NCBI RefSeq assembly: GCF_000024945.1 | Contig: NC_013520.1 | Coordinates: 234,001-298,000 of the forward strand | Direction: 5' to 3' | Length of the DNA stretch: 64,000 bases | Source: Veillonella parvula DSM 2008 | GTDB taxonomy: Bacteria; Bacillota; Negativicutes; Veillonellales; Veillonellaceae | In this document: one piece after another, positions 1 through 6,810 of the stretch | Position numbering within the stretch: the first letter of the stretch is position 1 | Layout: each line of letters starts with the position of its first letter | Program-made: the position numbers and the translations under genes | The notes under the pieces: model-generated | What the model saw: the letters and a program-made list of their open reading frames with translations, nothing else | Told to the model about the DNA's origin: nothing | The model's database searches: none

Positions 1-217
1 AAAGATCTGCATTTATTAACAATCTCATTATTTTATTTTATAAAAGTTTAACATCTCCTTTATAGACAATATAACACTTTGTAGTAAAATGAATTTCAGA
101 TGAATTCAAAAATATAGATATTAATAAATAAAAAATATCTAAGTTGTTATATGTGTTAAGTACAGCAGGACTTCGTAATCTTTGCTGATTCCTGTTTGTA
201 ACTAGAAGGAGTTTATT

Positions 218-853
218 ATGAAATCTTGTCCCTACTGTGGACATGAAGTGTTAAAAACAGATTGTTACTGTCCAGAATGTGGGCATGTTAGTAGGCCACA
301 AATCTCGTTAGATAAATACAATCTAGGCTTGATTGAAAACTTTAAACAATGTTTGGTTTATAAATATGCTGACTTTGATGGTCGTGCAAGTCGTAGTGAA
401 TATTGGCATTTCTTTTTAGTCTATCAATTGTTGTTTGTGGCCATTCTATTTACTTGTGCTTTTTTGAGCTATATTAGCCCACTGTCTAGTGTAGTAGGCG
501 TAGGTTTTGGCTTGGTCATTCTTGTTCTTTTGTCCGTGATTATGGTTATTCCTGGCGTGGCCGTTTCAGTACGACGCTTACACGATCAAGGCCGATCAGG
601 CGGACTTGTATTTATTGGATTCATCCCGGTGGTAGGGACCATTATCCTGTTGATCCTTATGGCTCTACCTGGTGAAAGCCTATCAAATCGCTTTGGTCCT
701 CCTACAGGTCAAGTGGTTGTAACAAAACAAATGGCCCGTGAATTAGGTCTTATTGATACTACGCCATCTATGGGGCTAACTGCAGGACTATTCTGCGCTA
801 TCTTTGTGCTTTGGTTCTTGGTAGATAAACTACTTATGACTAGTGCGATGTAG
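218..853 (+). CDS. DUF805 membrane protein with N-terminal zinc ribbon
   Basis: This is a 211-residue protein. Residues 4-21 hold two CxxC pairs (CPYC and CPEC), a zinc ribbon. From about residue 40 the 'YADFDGRASRSEYW' region and several hydrophobic segments match the DUF805 family of small inner-membrane proteins. The 'RRLHDQGRSG' loop between membrane segments is also typical of that family. A good ribosome site (AAGGAG, 204-209) precedes the ATG. It stands alone and ends in a clear terminator. DUF805 has no established biochemical role, and the zinc-ribbon fusion suggests a regulatory or sensing function only by inference. The family call is firm; the function is unknown. Confidence 0.85.
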   Translation: MKSCPYCGHEVLKTDCYCPECGHVSRPQISLDKYNLGLIENFKQCLVYKYADFDGRASRSEYWHFFLVYQLLFVAILFTCAFLSYISPLSSVVGVGFGLVILVLLSVIMVIPGVAVSVRRLHDQGRSGGLVFIGFIPVVGTIILLILMALPGESLSNRFGPPTGQVVVTKQMARELGLIDTTPSMGLTAGLFCAIFVLWFLVDKLLMTSAM

Positions 854-885
854 GCTATGATGTAGTCAATAATACTGATAATATT

Positions 886-926
886 AACTCTCTTTATGGT
901 TCTGCTATAAAGAGAGTTTTTGTTTT
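886..926 (+). terminator. Rho-independent terminator after DUF805 gene
   Basis: A 12-bp perfect stem (886-897 with 907-918) and a 9-base loop are followed by a T-rich run. Confidence 0.85.
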
Positions 927-1036
927 TGATATACGATAGATATGAAATGCCGTTCTTTTATGTCAAATAATTTAAAGAAAACATGAATTTTTAATTTGTG
1001 CTTGCAATATAAAAATAAAAAAAGTATAATTGATTT

Positions 1037-1099
1037 GACAAAAGGTAAAGTATATTTTACAAAAAGTAAAGTAGAGGTTACATAAAGTAAAGCTTACTA
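1037..1099. repeat. 21-bp-period direct repeat array (three units)
   Basis: Three imperfect copies of a 21-bp unit start at 1037, 1058 and 1079, each with the core ACAAAAAGTAAAG or a close variant. A TTGACA-like sequence at 1035-1040 overlaps the first unit. Exact 21-bp spacing, two helical turns, suggests protein sites on one DNA face. It lies upstream of the Xre-type regulator gene. Confidence 0.6.
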
Positions 1100-1169
1100 A
1101 AAGTAACTTTAATTTAACTGTAAGTACAATAGACTTTGCTAGACGTAGTTTTTTTATTTTATTGTAGTA

Positions 1170-1253
1170 AATGTAAGACGTGTTGTATCGAATGTAAGAC
1201 GTGTTGTACCGATTGTAAGCCGTGTTGTGTTGTATGTAAGGCGTGTTGTATTG
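1170..1253. repeat. 21-bp tandem repeat array (four units)
   Basis: Four consecutive 21-bp units start at 1170, 1191, 1212 and 1233, with the core TGTAAGACGTGTTGTA. The first two units differ at only a couple of bases; the last two diverge more, and a degenerate partial fifth follows. The unit sequence differs from the 1037-1099 array but the period is the same. One frame is open across the array, but it has no start codon or ribosome site, so it is probably non-coding. Confidence 0.8.
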
Positions 1254-1338
1254 AATGCAAGAGTGTTGAAGTCTGTTTTGGAATAATAGATAGAATTATT
1301 TTACAATGACAGACGAGTAAAAGGGAGTAGTGGGAGAA

Positions 1339-1533
1339 ATGGCAAACAAAATTAAGCTTTATAGAACGATGTTGGGCTTATCTCAGCATGAATTAGCGGG
1401 AAAAGTAGGTGTTACTAGAGCGACAATTAATAGTATCGAAAATGGAAAAACGATTCCTAGTTTAAAATTAGCAAATGATATAGCCGTAGTTCTCGGTAGA
1501 AGCATAAACGATGTATTTTATACATTGAATTAA
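1339..1533 (+). CDS. Small Xre-family DNA-binding regulator
   Basis: This 64-residue protein is almost entirely one helix-turn-helix domain. Residues 1-60 show the canonical pattern LSQHELAGKVGVTRATINSIE followed by NGKTIPS, with the recognition helix at about residues 26-35. Small single-domain Xre proteins of this type usually act as autorepressors or switch regulators. The ATG at 1339 was chosen because AAGGGAG (1321-1327) is 11 bases upstream; a GTG at 1330 would sit only 2 bases from it. The gene follows two 21-bp-periodic repeat arrays that are natural candidate binding sites. Being upstream of the peptide/radical-SAM cluster, it may control that cluster; this is inferred from position only. 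Confidence 0.85.
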   Translation: MANKIKLYRTMLGLSQHELAGKVGVTRATINSIENGKTIPSLKLANDIAVVLGRSINDVFYTLN

Positions 1534-1701
1534 AAAATGATTAATTTAATAACTAGTAGATAATAAACCTGCATTATTCATGACCACTGAGCAAAGGCTA
1601 TTTCATAATTTTTAAGTTCATATTTCTTTGTGATTTTTATGATTGCAAGGAATATGCATAGGCCTTGAATGGTGGAATATTGGATGAATGGAGGTTTTAT
1701 T

Positions 1702-1788
1702 ATGTTATTTGCAAAACTTTTTAATTCTGGCAATTGTGTTTCTATAGGCTTCTATATCTGTGGTAGTTATGGACGAGGTGGATGGTAA
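1702..1788 (+). CDS. 28-aa candidate RiPP precursor peptide
   Basis: This is a short open frame of 28 codons with an excellent ribosome site (GGAGG, 1690-1694, 7 bases before ATG). The peptide has a hydrophobic start (MLFAKLF), two cysteines at positions 12 and 20, and a Gly/aromatic-rich tail CGSYGRGGW ending in Trp. It is the only small frame with a good ribosome site between the Xre-type gene and a gene set for peptide maturation and export: a CPBP-type protease, an ABC exporter and a radical SAM/SPASM enzyme. That context, and a hairpin with a T-run at 1939-2007 that could limit read-through, suggests a ribosomally made, modified peptide. I recognise no known precursor family. The alternative is a short leader peptide or a chance frame. 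Confidence 0.55.
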   Translation: MLFAKLFNSGNCVSIGFYICGSYGRGGW

Positions 1789-1938
1789 TTAGTAATCCTC
1801 GTTATTGATAAACGTTATTTATTTTAATACAGTAATTTAATATAATAATTTTAATTTCTACTAATTGAATAAATCCACCATTTAAGGCTATATTATTTTG
1901 TATTTTAAACAAGTCATATAATAAGTTTTATGTTTTTC

Positions 1939-2007
1939 GAGGGTGTGGGAGATGCTCTGGAGGTAATGTTAAATTACATCTTTTCAGATTATCTTGCACA
2001 CTCTTTT
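1939..2007 (+). promoter_or_regulatory. Hairpin with T-run between peptide and maturation genes
   Basis: The arm GAGGGTGTGGGAGAT (1939-1953) pairs imperfectly with ATCTTGCACACTC (about 1987-1999), enclosing a small inner hairpin (GTAAT..ATTAC), and a run of seven T follows. This looks like a partial terminator or attenuator. It would allow the 28-aa peptide to be made in excess over the downstream proteins. The rest of 1789-2077 is AT-rich with no other supported gene. Confidence 0.45.
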
Positions 2008-2077
2008 TTTATTATTGTTATTAGATATTAGGCTCTTTAATAATGTCAATAATTGGTTGTTGCAAAGGTTTTGAAAA

Positions 2078-2695
2078 ATGGATCGAAGCAAATCATATAA
2101 AGAAAAAATCTATATCGATATTGTTGTTTTATCTATATTTCCAGTTTTCTTTACGATTATCTCAGGGATAATCGTAGACCTTCTTATTGGTGATTTACGA
2201 TATGGGCATCTTTCTTCAGCACTTACAGTTTGGATAAGTATGATTATAGGAATGTTCATTTTTCCTATTATTTATTTGCGTAAGAATGATAATGCTGTGT
2301 GTAATCCTGTTGATTTAGGGTTGGAAATTGATTTTCCTCTCGATGTAATTCTTATCACACTTGTGATTATATTTCTTATAGTTGTAAAGACTATGATTTT
2401 TAAAGGAGATATTGTTTTTGCTCTTGTGCAGAACATACCAATCGCTTTTTGTGAGGAGTTTTGGTGTAAAGGTGTTATCTTTACACAATTGAAACATATA
2501 TTCAAAAATAATTATATAGTTATACTTATATCGGCAATAATATTTGCTTTTATAACGCATTTAGGACAGAGTTTTTTAGCGAATCTTGTCGTTAGGTTTC
2601 CATTTGGACTTGTTTCTGGATTTATTTATTATAAAACTGGAAAATTAATTTATCCTGTTTTATTGCATTTATTATATAATGCAATGATTGTTTGA
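2078..2695 (+). CDS. CPBP-family intramembrane protease-like protein
   Basis: This is a 205-residue multi-spanning membrane protein. The C-terminal half carries the CPBP (Abi/CAAX protease and bacteriocin-processing) signatures. Motif 1 is EE at residues 126-127, within EEFWCKG. Motif 2 is FAFITH, and motif 3 is HLLYN near the C-terminus. In the usual EExxxR motif the arginine is replaced by lysine (K131). CPBP proteins are often linked to bacteriocin or peptide loci, where they process leaders or confer self-immunity. Here it is the first gene after the candidate precursor, so leader removal or immunity is plausible. The ribosome site is weak (AAAGG, 2063-2067). The family call is good; its catalytic competence and substrate are inference. 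Confidence 0.75.
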   Translation: MDRSKSYKEKIYIDIVVLSIFPVFFTIISGIIVDLLIGDLRYGHLSSALTVWISMIIGMFIFPIIYLRKNDNAVCNPVDLGLEIDFPLDVILITLVIIFLIVVKTMIFKGDIVFALVQNIPIAFCEEFWCKGVIFTQLKHIFKNNYIVILISAIIFAFITHLGQSFLANLVVRFPFGLVSGFIYYKTGKLIYPVLLHLLYNAMIV

Positions 2696-2745
2696 CTCAT
2701 CTTTTCAATCATTCATTGTTAATAATTGAAGGAGGCCAGCAATTT

Positions 2746-3162
2746 ATGAAGAAATATACTTTTATATTATTACTCGTCTATATAGTTAGTATATTAGCTA
2801 TAACGATGTGTGTTGAAAAAATTAATGCATTATCTATTTTAGGTATATTTGCATGTCAACTTATTGTTTCAGTTATTCTCTTAATTCTATCTAAAAATAA
2901 AGGTAGAAAAAGTTTAAAAGTGTTAGTGGGAATAAATATAGTTTTCTTTTCAGTATATAATATTTTACAAAACTTTTTTATTTTGACTGGCAGCAGACTT
3001 GAAAGCGTTTTACAGAATAGTAATTTTGTAAATAGTAATAATATTTCCGAATCGTTGAACAGTCCGATAGAAAATACTATTACTAGTATTATAATTGTCA
3101 TAGTTATACACTGGTTTGTTTTTTATAAGCTTAATAGAGATCAGAACAATGAAACGATTTAG
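2746..3162 (+). CDS. Small four-helix membrane protein of unknown function
   Basis: This 138-residue protein has four predicted membrane segments (about residues 3-23, 28-47, 57-80 and 112-130) separated by short polar loops. The start at 2746 was chosen because a strong GGAGG (2731-2735) precedes it; an upstream in-frame start at 2692 has no such site. I recognise no family. It sits between a CPBP-type protease and an ABC exporter and overlaps the exporter start by 14 bases, so it is translationally coupled. Candidate roles are exporter accessory subunit or immunity protein, both from position only. Confidence 0.6.
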   Translation: MKKYTFILLLVYIVSILAITMCVEKINALSILGIFACQLIVSVILLILSKNKGRKSLKVLVGINIVFFSVYNILQNFFILTGSRLESVLQNSNFVNSNNISESLNSPIENTITSIIIVIVIHWFVFYKLNRDQNNETI

Positions 3163-4882
3163 TTTACTATTTCAAAGACCTTTACTTGCCATAGGTTCTT
3201 TGATTTTGGCTGTTCTTTATTCCATAATGATGCCGATGTTAGCAATATTGATGCAATGGATTACTAATTCGTTAGTTGAAAATCAGGGAATTGATTTCTT
3301 CCAGATATTTATATGCTTAGGGTTTGCGATAGGTATTTTTATATTATCTACTTTATATGTATTGACAAAAGATAGATTGATTAATTTTATAATAAAAAAT
3401 GAGAAACAACGCATATTCAATCAATTATTCAGCAAAAATATAAGTGACTTTCGAGAGGATAATACATCTACTTATACTACCATTCTGAATCAAGATATAT
3501 ATATTATAGAGCGAGACTATTTTGAGACACTATACAGTATTATAGGAGCTGTATCTACTGTTATTGTATCACTTGTGATTATGTGGTCCATATATTTTAA
3601 AATAGTCTTCATTATGTTAGGTCTTGTGATAATTGGGTTGGCTATTCCTAATTTATTGGGATCTAAGATGGGGAAATATAAGAAAGAATATCTTGGTAGC
3701 TTTGGACAGTTTAATGGAGTCATAAAGGATTATTTCAATGCCTTTGAAGTGATAAAGTCGTATCGTGTATTGAAAAATATTATAAGCTCTTTTAATTTTT
3801 ATAATAATGACCTTGAAAATAAGAGGCTAAGGAGTAAATTATTTGAAGATTTCGTTCTGCTGCTTTCTACTGTTACTGCATTCATTCTAGGACTTACCAT
3901 GTTTTTGATATGTGCATATTATGTAAGTATAAATGAAATACGTGTAGGAGATATGATTGCGGTCGTACAGCTTTCAAATAGTATTATGAGTCCCATCATG
4001 ATGATACTACTGTCGTTAGGTCAAGTTGTTTCAGCAAAAAAAATATGGAATCATATCGATCAGATTAAGTTGAGAAAAGATAACGCAACTGATATTGATA
4101 CAATTGAGAAGCCTATTAATAATCAAATTAATTTTTCTAAAAGTATAGATTTTAAACATATAAGTTTTGCATATCCCGGAAAAGAACGAAATATACTCAA
4201 TGATATTAATCTTAGTTTCAAAAAAGGTAAAAAATATGCAATTGTAGGCACATCTGGGAGTGGTAAGACGACATTGTTGAAACTGATTTTACGTTATTAT
4301 GATAGTTATTTAGGAAGCATAACTTTTGATGAATATGACTATCATCAAATTAATGATGAAGTAGTGTATGACAATATCACTTATATGCAGCAACATAGCG
4401 TAATGTTTAATGATACTTTGGAATACAACTTGACATTAGGCAATACTGTTTCAGAGGAACTCCTATCTCAATCCATTGATAAAGCAAATTTAAAGGGGAT
4501 TATAGAACGTTTGGATAAAGGAATTAAAACAATTGTTCAAGAGAATGGAAATAACTTCTCCGGTGGAGAGAAAAAGCGGATTGAAATATGTAGGGCACTT
4601 TTAAAACAATCAAATATTATTATAGTTGATGAGTTTTCTTTTGGACTGGATAATCTTACAGCGAAAACTTTGGAACAGGAACTTGTAAGTCTTGATGCAA
4701 CTGTTATTAATGTAACGCATTTTTTAGAAAAAGATATTTTGAAACTGTATGATGAAATTATTGTGATAGAAGATGGAACTATTAAAGAGGTCGGCTATTT
4801 TGATGATTTGTATAAAAAGGGATTTCTATTCTATAGACTCATTGAAAAAGGAGGGCTAATAAATGAACAGCATGCTTCATGA
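3149..4882 (+). CDS. ABC exporter, fused membrane and ATPase domains
   Basis: This 577-residue half-transporter has a six-helix membrane domain at about residues 5-300 and a nucleotide-binding domain at about 340-570. The ATPase motifs are complete: Walker A GTSGSGKTT, signature FSGGEKKR, and Walker B IIIVDEF with the catalytic Glu. Such half-transporters act as homodimers. There is no N-terminal C39 peptidase domain, so any leader cleavage would need another enzyme, for example the CPBP protein two genes upstream. The start at 3149 (MKRFSLLF) is preferred over 3116 because it gives a short overlap with the upstream gene. The 3' end overlaps the radical SAM gene by 20 bases. It probably exports the modified peptide. 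Confidence 0.85.
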   Translation: MKRFSLLFQRPLLAIGSLILAVLYSIMMPMLAILMQWITNSLVENQGIDFFQIFICLGFAIGIFILSTLYVLTKDRLINFIIKNEKQRIFNQLFSKNISDFREDNTSTYTTILNQDIYIIERDYFETLYSIIGAVSTVIVSLVIMWSIYFKIVFIMLGLVIIGLAIPNLLGSKMGKYKKEYLGSFGQFNGVIKDYFNAFEVIKSYRVLKNIISSFNFYNNDLENKRLRSKLFEDFVLLLSTVTAFILGLTMFLICAYYVSINEIRVGDMIAVVQLSNSIMSPIMMILLSLGQVVSAKKIWNHIDQIKLRKDNATDIDTIEKPINNQINFSKSIDFKHISFAYPGKERNILNDINLSFKKGKKYAIVGTSGSGKTTLLKLILRYYDSYLGSITFDEYDYHQINDEVVYDNITYMQQHSVMFNDTLEYNLTLGNTVSEELLSQSIDKANLKGIIERLDKGIKTIVQENGNNFSGGEKKRIEICRALLKQSNIIIVDEFSFGLDNLTAKTLEQELVSLDATVINVTHFLEKDILKLYDEIIVIEDGTIKEVGYFDDLYKKGFLFYRLIEKGGLINEQHAS

Positions 4883-6092
4883 TAGAACATATTTATTTAA
4901 TATTAAGGGAGTAAATATTATTGGCAATGGAGAAAATGGGGCAATAATAGGATTAGATGATGCCGGTATAGACTTCGTTAATAGAATGAAAGCAGGCTTA
5001 ATTGAAGAAGATACGCTTAATAATGATGAAAAACAAATTATGGCTGCATTAAATGAGTTTGGTTATTTTAAAAAAGACACTAGTGTCTTGAAAAATGCCT
5101 ATCTTCATGTGACGGATAGATGTAATTTAAGTTGTGTAGGTTGTTACTCGTATATAGAAGAAAGAAATACACAAAAAGATTTAACTACTGCACAGTTAAA
5201 GCATATTGTTGATCAATTAGTAGCTTGTGGGGTTGAGCGGTTAGTTATATCAGGTGGAGAACCTTTTATAAGAAATGATATGGCAGACATTTTGGCACAT
5301 ATTAAAAAACATAATATAAGTGTTGCGGTCATTACTAATGGTACAATGGATTGGAATCGAGTAGAGAAAGCAATCCCCTTCATTGATAGTTTAAGTGTAT
5401 CTGTAGATGGATATAATAGAGAAACCAGATTTATCAGAAATGAAGGAATAATGGGCAAGGTCTTAGATTTTGTGGAACACTTTAAGAGTCTTGTACATGT
5501 TCATTTGATATTTACTTTACATAAAAAGAATATTAAATATATGAGAAATTATATTCGGCTGGCTGAAGGTTTAAAAGTATCCTTTAATTTCAGTATATTT
5601 ACAGTCGATCCATATGATAAAACTTTCTCAGACTTTATTTTAGATGATAATGATATTTATGAAATTGTAAAAGTAATTAATGAAGGAGACAATGTTTATA
5701 TAGAAGATAGTGTTATTAATGGAAATAGTGATGGAATAGAGGGTCTATGTTGTAAAGTGGGCTGTGGATTGGGTTGCAAAATGGTTAGTATTGCAGCAAA
5801 TGGAGAGGTTTATCCATGCCATATGCTTCATAAGGATACTATGAAGATGGGGGATATTAAAACGGATTCTTTGAAAAATATTCTAAAAAATAAGGAATCT
5901 ATATGGTCTCATATGACAGTAGATAATGTTAAAGGTTGTAGTAGTTGTGACTATAAATATATGTGTGGCGGAGGTTGTCGAGGAAGATCTTACTTATATG
6001 ATAATGTTATAGACAATAAAGATCCATTCTGTATGTTAACAAAGTTATATTTAGAACAGCGAACTAAAGTTTTTGAAAATTTTACAAAGTAA
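4863..6092 (+). CDS. Radical SAM/SPASM peptide maturase
   Basis: This 409-residue enzyme begins with a roughly 75-residue domain resembling a PqqD-like peptide-recognition element (GVNIIGNGENGAIIGL and after). The radical SAM core follows at about 80-280, with the [4Fe-4S] motif CNLSCVGC and the SAM-binding ISGGEP. The C-terminus is a Cys-rich SPASM region (about 290-395) with CCKVGCGLGC, YPCH, CSSCDYKYMCGGGC and a last Cys near 397, for auxiliary clusters. Members of this class install thioether, carbon-carbon or similar cross-links in ribosomal peptides. A strong ribosome site (GGAGGG, 4851-4856) fixes the start inside the exporter gene. Its likely substrate is the 28-aa peptide at 1702. 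Peptide modification is a confident class assignment; the exact chemistry cannot be read from sequence. Confidence 0.85.
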   Translation: MNSMLHDRTYLFNIKGVNIIGNGENGAIIGLDDAGIDFVNRMKAGLIEEDTLNNDEKQIMAALNEFGYFKKDTSVLKNAYLHVTDRCNLSCVGCYSYIEERNTQKDLTTAQLKHIVDQLVACGVERLVISGGEPFIRNDMADILAHIKKHNISVAVITNGTMDWNRVEKAIPFIDSLSVSVDGYNRETRFIRNEGIMGKVLDFVEHFKSLVHVHLIFTLHKKNIKYMRNYIRLAEGLKVSFNFSIFTVDPYDKTFSDFILDDNDIYEIVKVINEGDNVYIEDSVINGNSDGIEGLCCKVGCGLGCKMVSIAANGEVYPCHMLHKDTMKMGDIKTDSLKNILKNKESIWSHMTVDNVKGCSSCDYKYMCGGGCRGRSYLYDNVIDNKDPFCMLTKLYLEQRTKVFENFTK

Positions 6093-6104
6093 TGAGGTGA
6101 TAAT

Positions 6105-6359
6105 ATGGCTTTTGGTGCAGAAACAATTACAAGATGGCAAAATAAACTTGTTCAATATTTTCATGATAATGGTGCTTGTTCAGAGGATTCAGCATTATCA
6201 GAATATGAGGTTTTACAGGCCAGTGCCATTAATAAACGAACCTTACGTATATTGATTCGTGAAGGGGTTATTGTGAAATGTTCCAAAGGGTTATATTTAG
6301 ATGTAGATAAATGGGATACTTTTAAGCATTCTATAAAGCGATTTTTTCTTATATGTTAG
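6105..6359 (+). CDS. Small winged-helix protein, AbiEi-antitoxin-like
   Basis: This is an 84-residue protein with ribosome site GAGGTGAT about 5 bases before the ATG. The core 'SALSEYEVLQASAINKRTLR' reads as a helix-turn-helix, and 'LIREGVIVKCSKGLYLD' as the wing. That layout is typical of the N-terminal winged helix of AbiEi-type transcriptional regulators, but the rest of such proteins is absent. It ends the peptide-maturation gene run, 12 bases after the radical SAM gene, so it is probably cotranscribed. A local regulatory role is likely but unproven. No toxin partner is seen. Confidence 0.5.
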   Translation: MAFGAETITRWQNKLVQYFHDNGACSEDSALSEYEVLQASAINKRTLRILIREGVIVKCSKGLYLDVDKWDTFKHSIKRFFLIC

Positions 6360-6434
6360 TTGGAATATTTTAAATACTAGAGGTATACGAACAAATTAGT
6401 ATAATGAGTCTATTAGTATAAATAGAATATATAT

Positions 6435-6464
6435 TTGACAATTACGTTGTTTCCAGCCTATAAT
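6435..6464 (+). promoter_or_regulatory. Promoter for the T-box/ileS transcript
   Basis: A perfect -35 TTGACA (6435-6440) and a perfect -10 TATAAT (6459-6464) are separated by 18 bases. Transcription would begin just before the T-box leader. Confidence 0.8.
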
Positions 6465-6479
6465 TATCTATTATATGAA

Positions 6480-6795
6480 TATTGCGTTGAAAAAGACGGC
6501 ATGTCTCAGACGGATTTTGTAGAGATCAAACTCATGGGCTGAAAGGTTTGGAAATCTAGAGATGTGCGGATCACTTTGGAGCAAGCGGCAACGCCGCCGG
6601 TGAACACCGTTATATGTCTAAGTGGCTTTCACAATATGAGAGATGAGTTGCGTCTTATGTGTTACAATCATGTGCTAGCATGGTGTGACAATCGCAGAAA
6701 TGCGGTGGCGTTTAGCTTTCACAAGTAACGAGAGTCAGTAGGGTGGTACCACGGATATTACGTCCGTCCCTTCGGGGACGGGCGATTTTTTTATG
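6480..6795 (+). promoter_or_regulatory. T-box leader (isoleucine) of ileS
   Basis: The conserved T-box AGGGTGGTACCACG is at 6740-6753. It is followed by a strong GC-rich terminator hairpin (CCGTCCC TTCG GGGACGG, 6764-6781) and T-run (6786-6792). The 5' portion contains the stem I region with the GAGATCAAACTC segment (around 6531-6542), where an ATC isoleucine specifier codon fits. The mechanism known for the family is that uncharged tRNA-Ile stabilises the antiterminator and allows ileS transcription. The specifier assignment is by eye. Confidence 0.9.
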
Positions 6796-6810
6796 TAAAA
6801 GGAGCACATC

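Noticed and set aside
38..244. Minus-strand open frame of 68 codons at the left edge
   Set aside because: It has no family resemblance or ribosome site, overlaps the promoter and start of the DUF805 gene, and arises in AT-rich sequence.
1149..1272. Open frame running through the 21-bp repeat array (seven-residue repeat)
   Set aside because: 21 bases is seven codons so the frame stays open automatically. There is no start codon or ribosome site.
1930..2031. Possible second small peptide after the 28-aa frame
   Set aside because: Its ATG has no ribosome site and the frame coincides with a hairpin and T-run.
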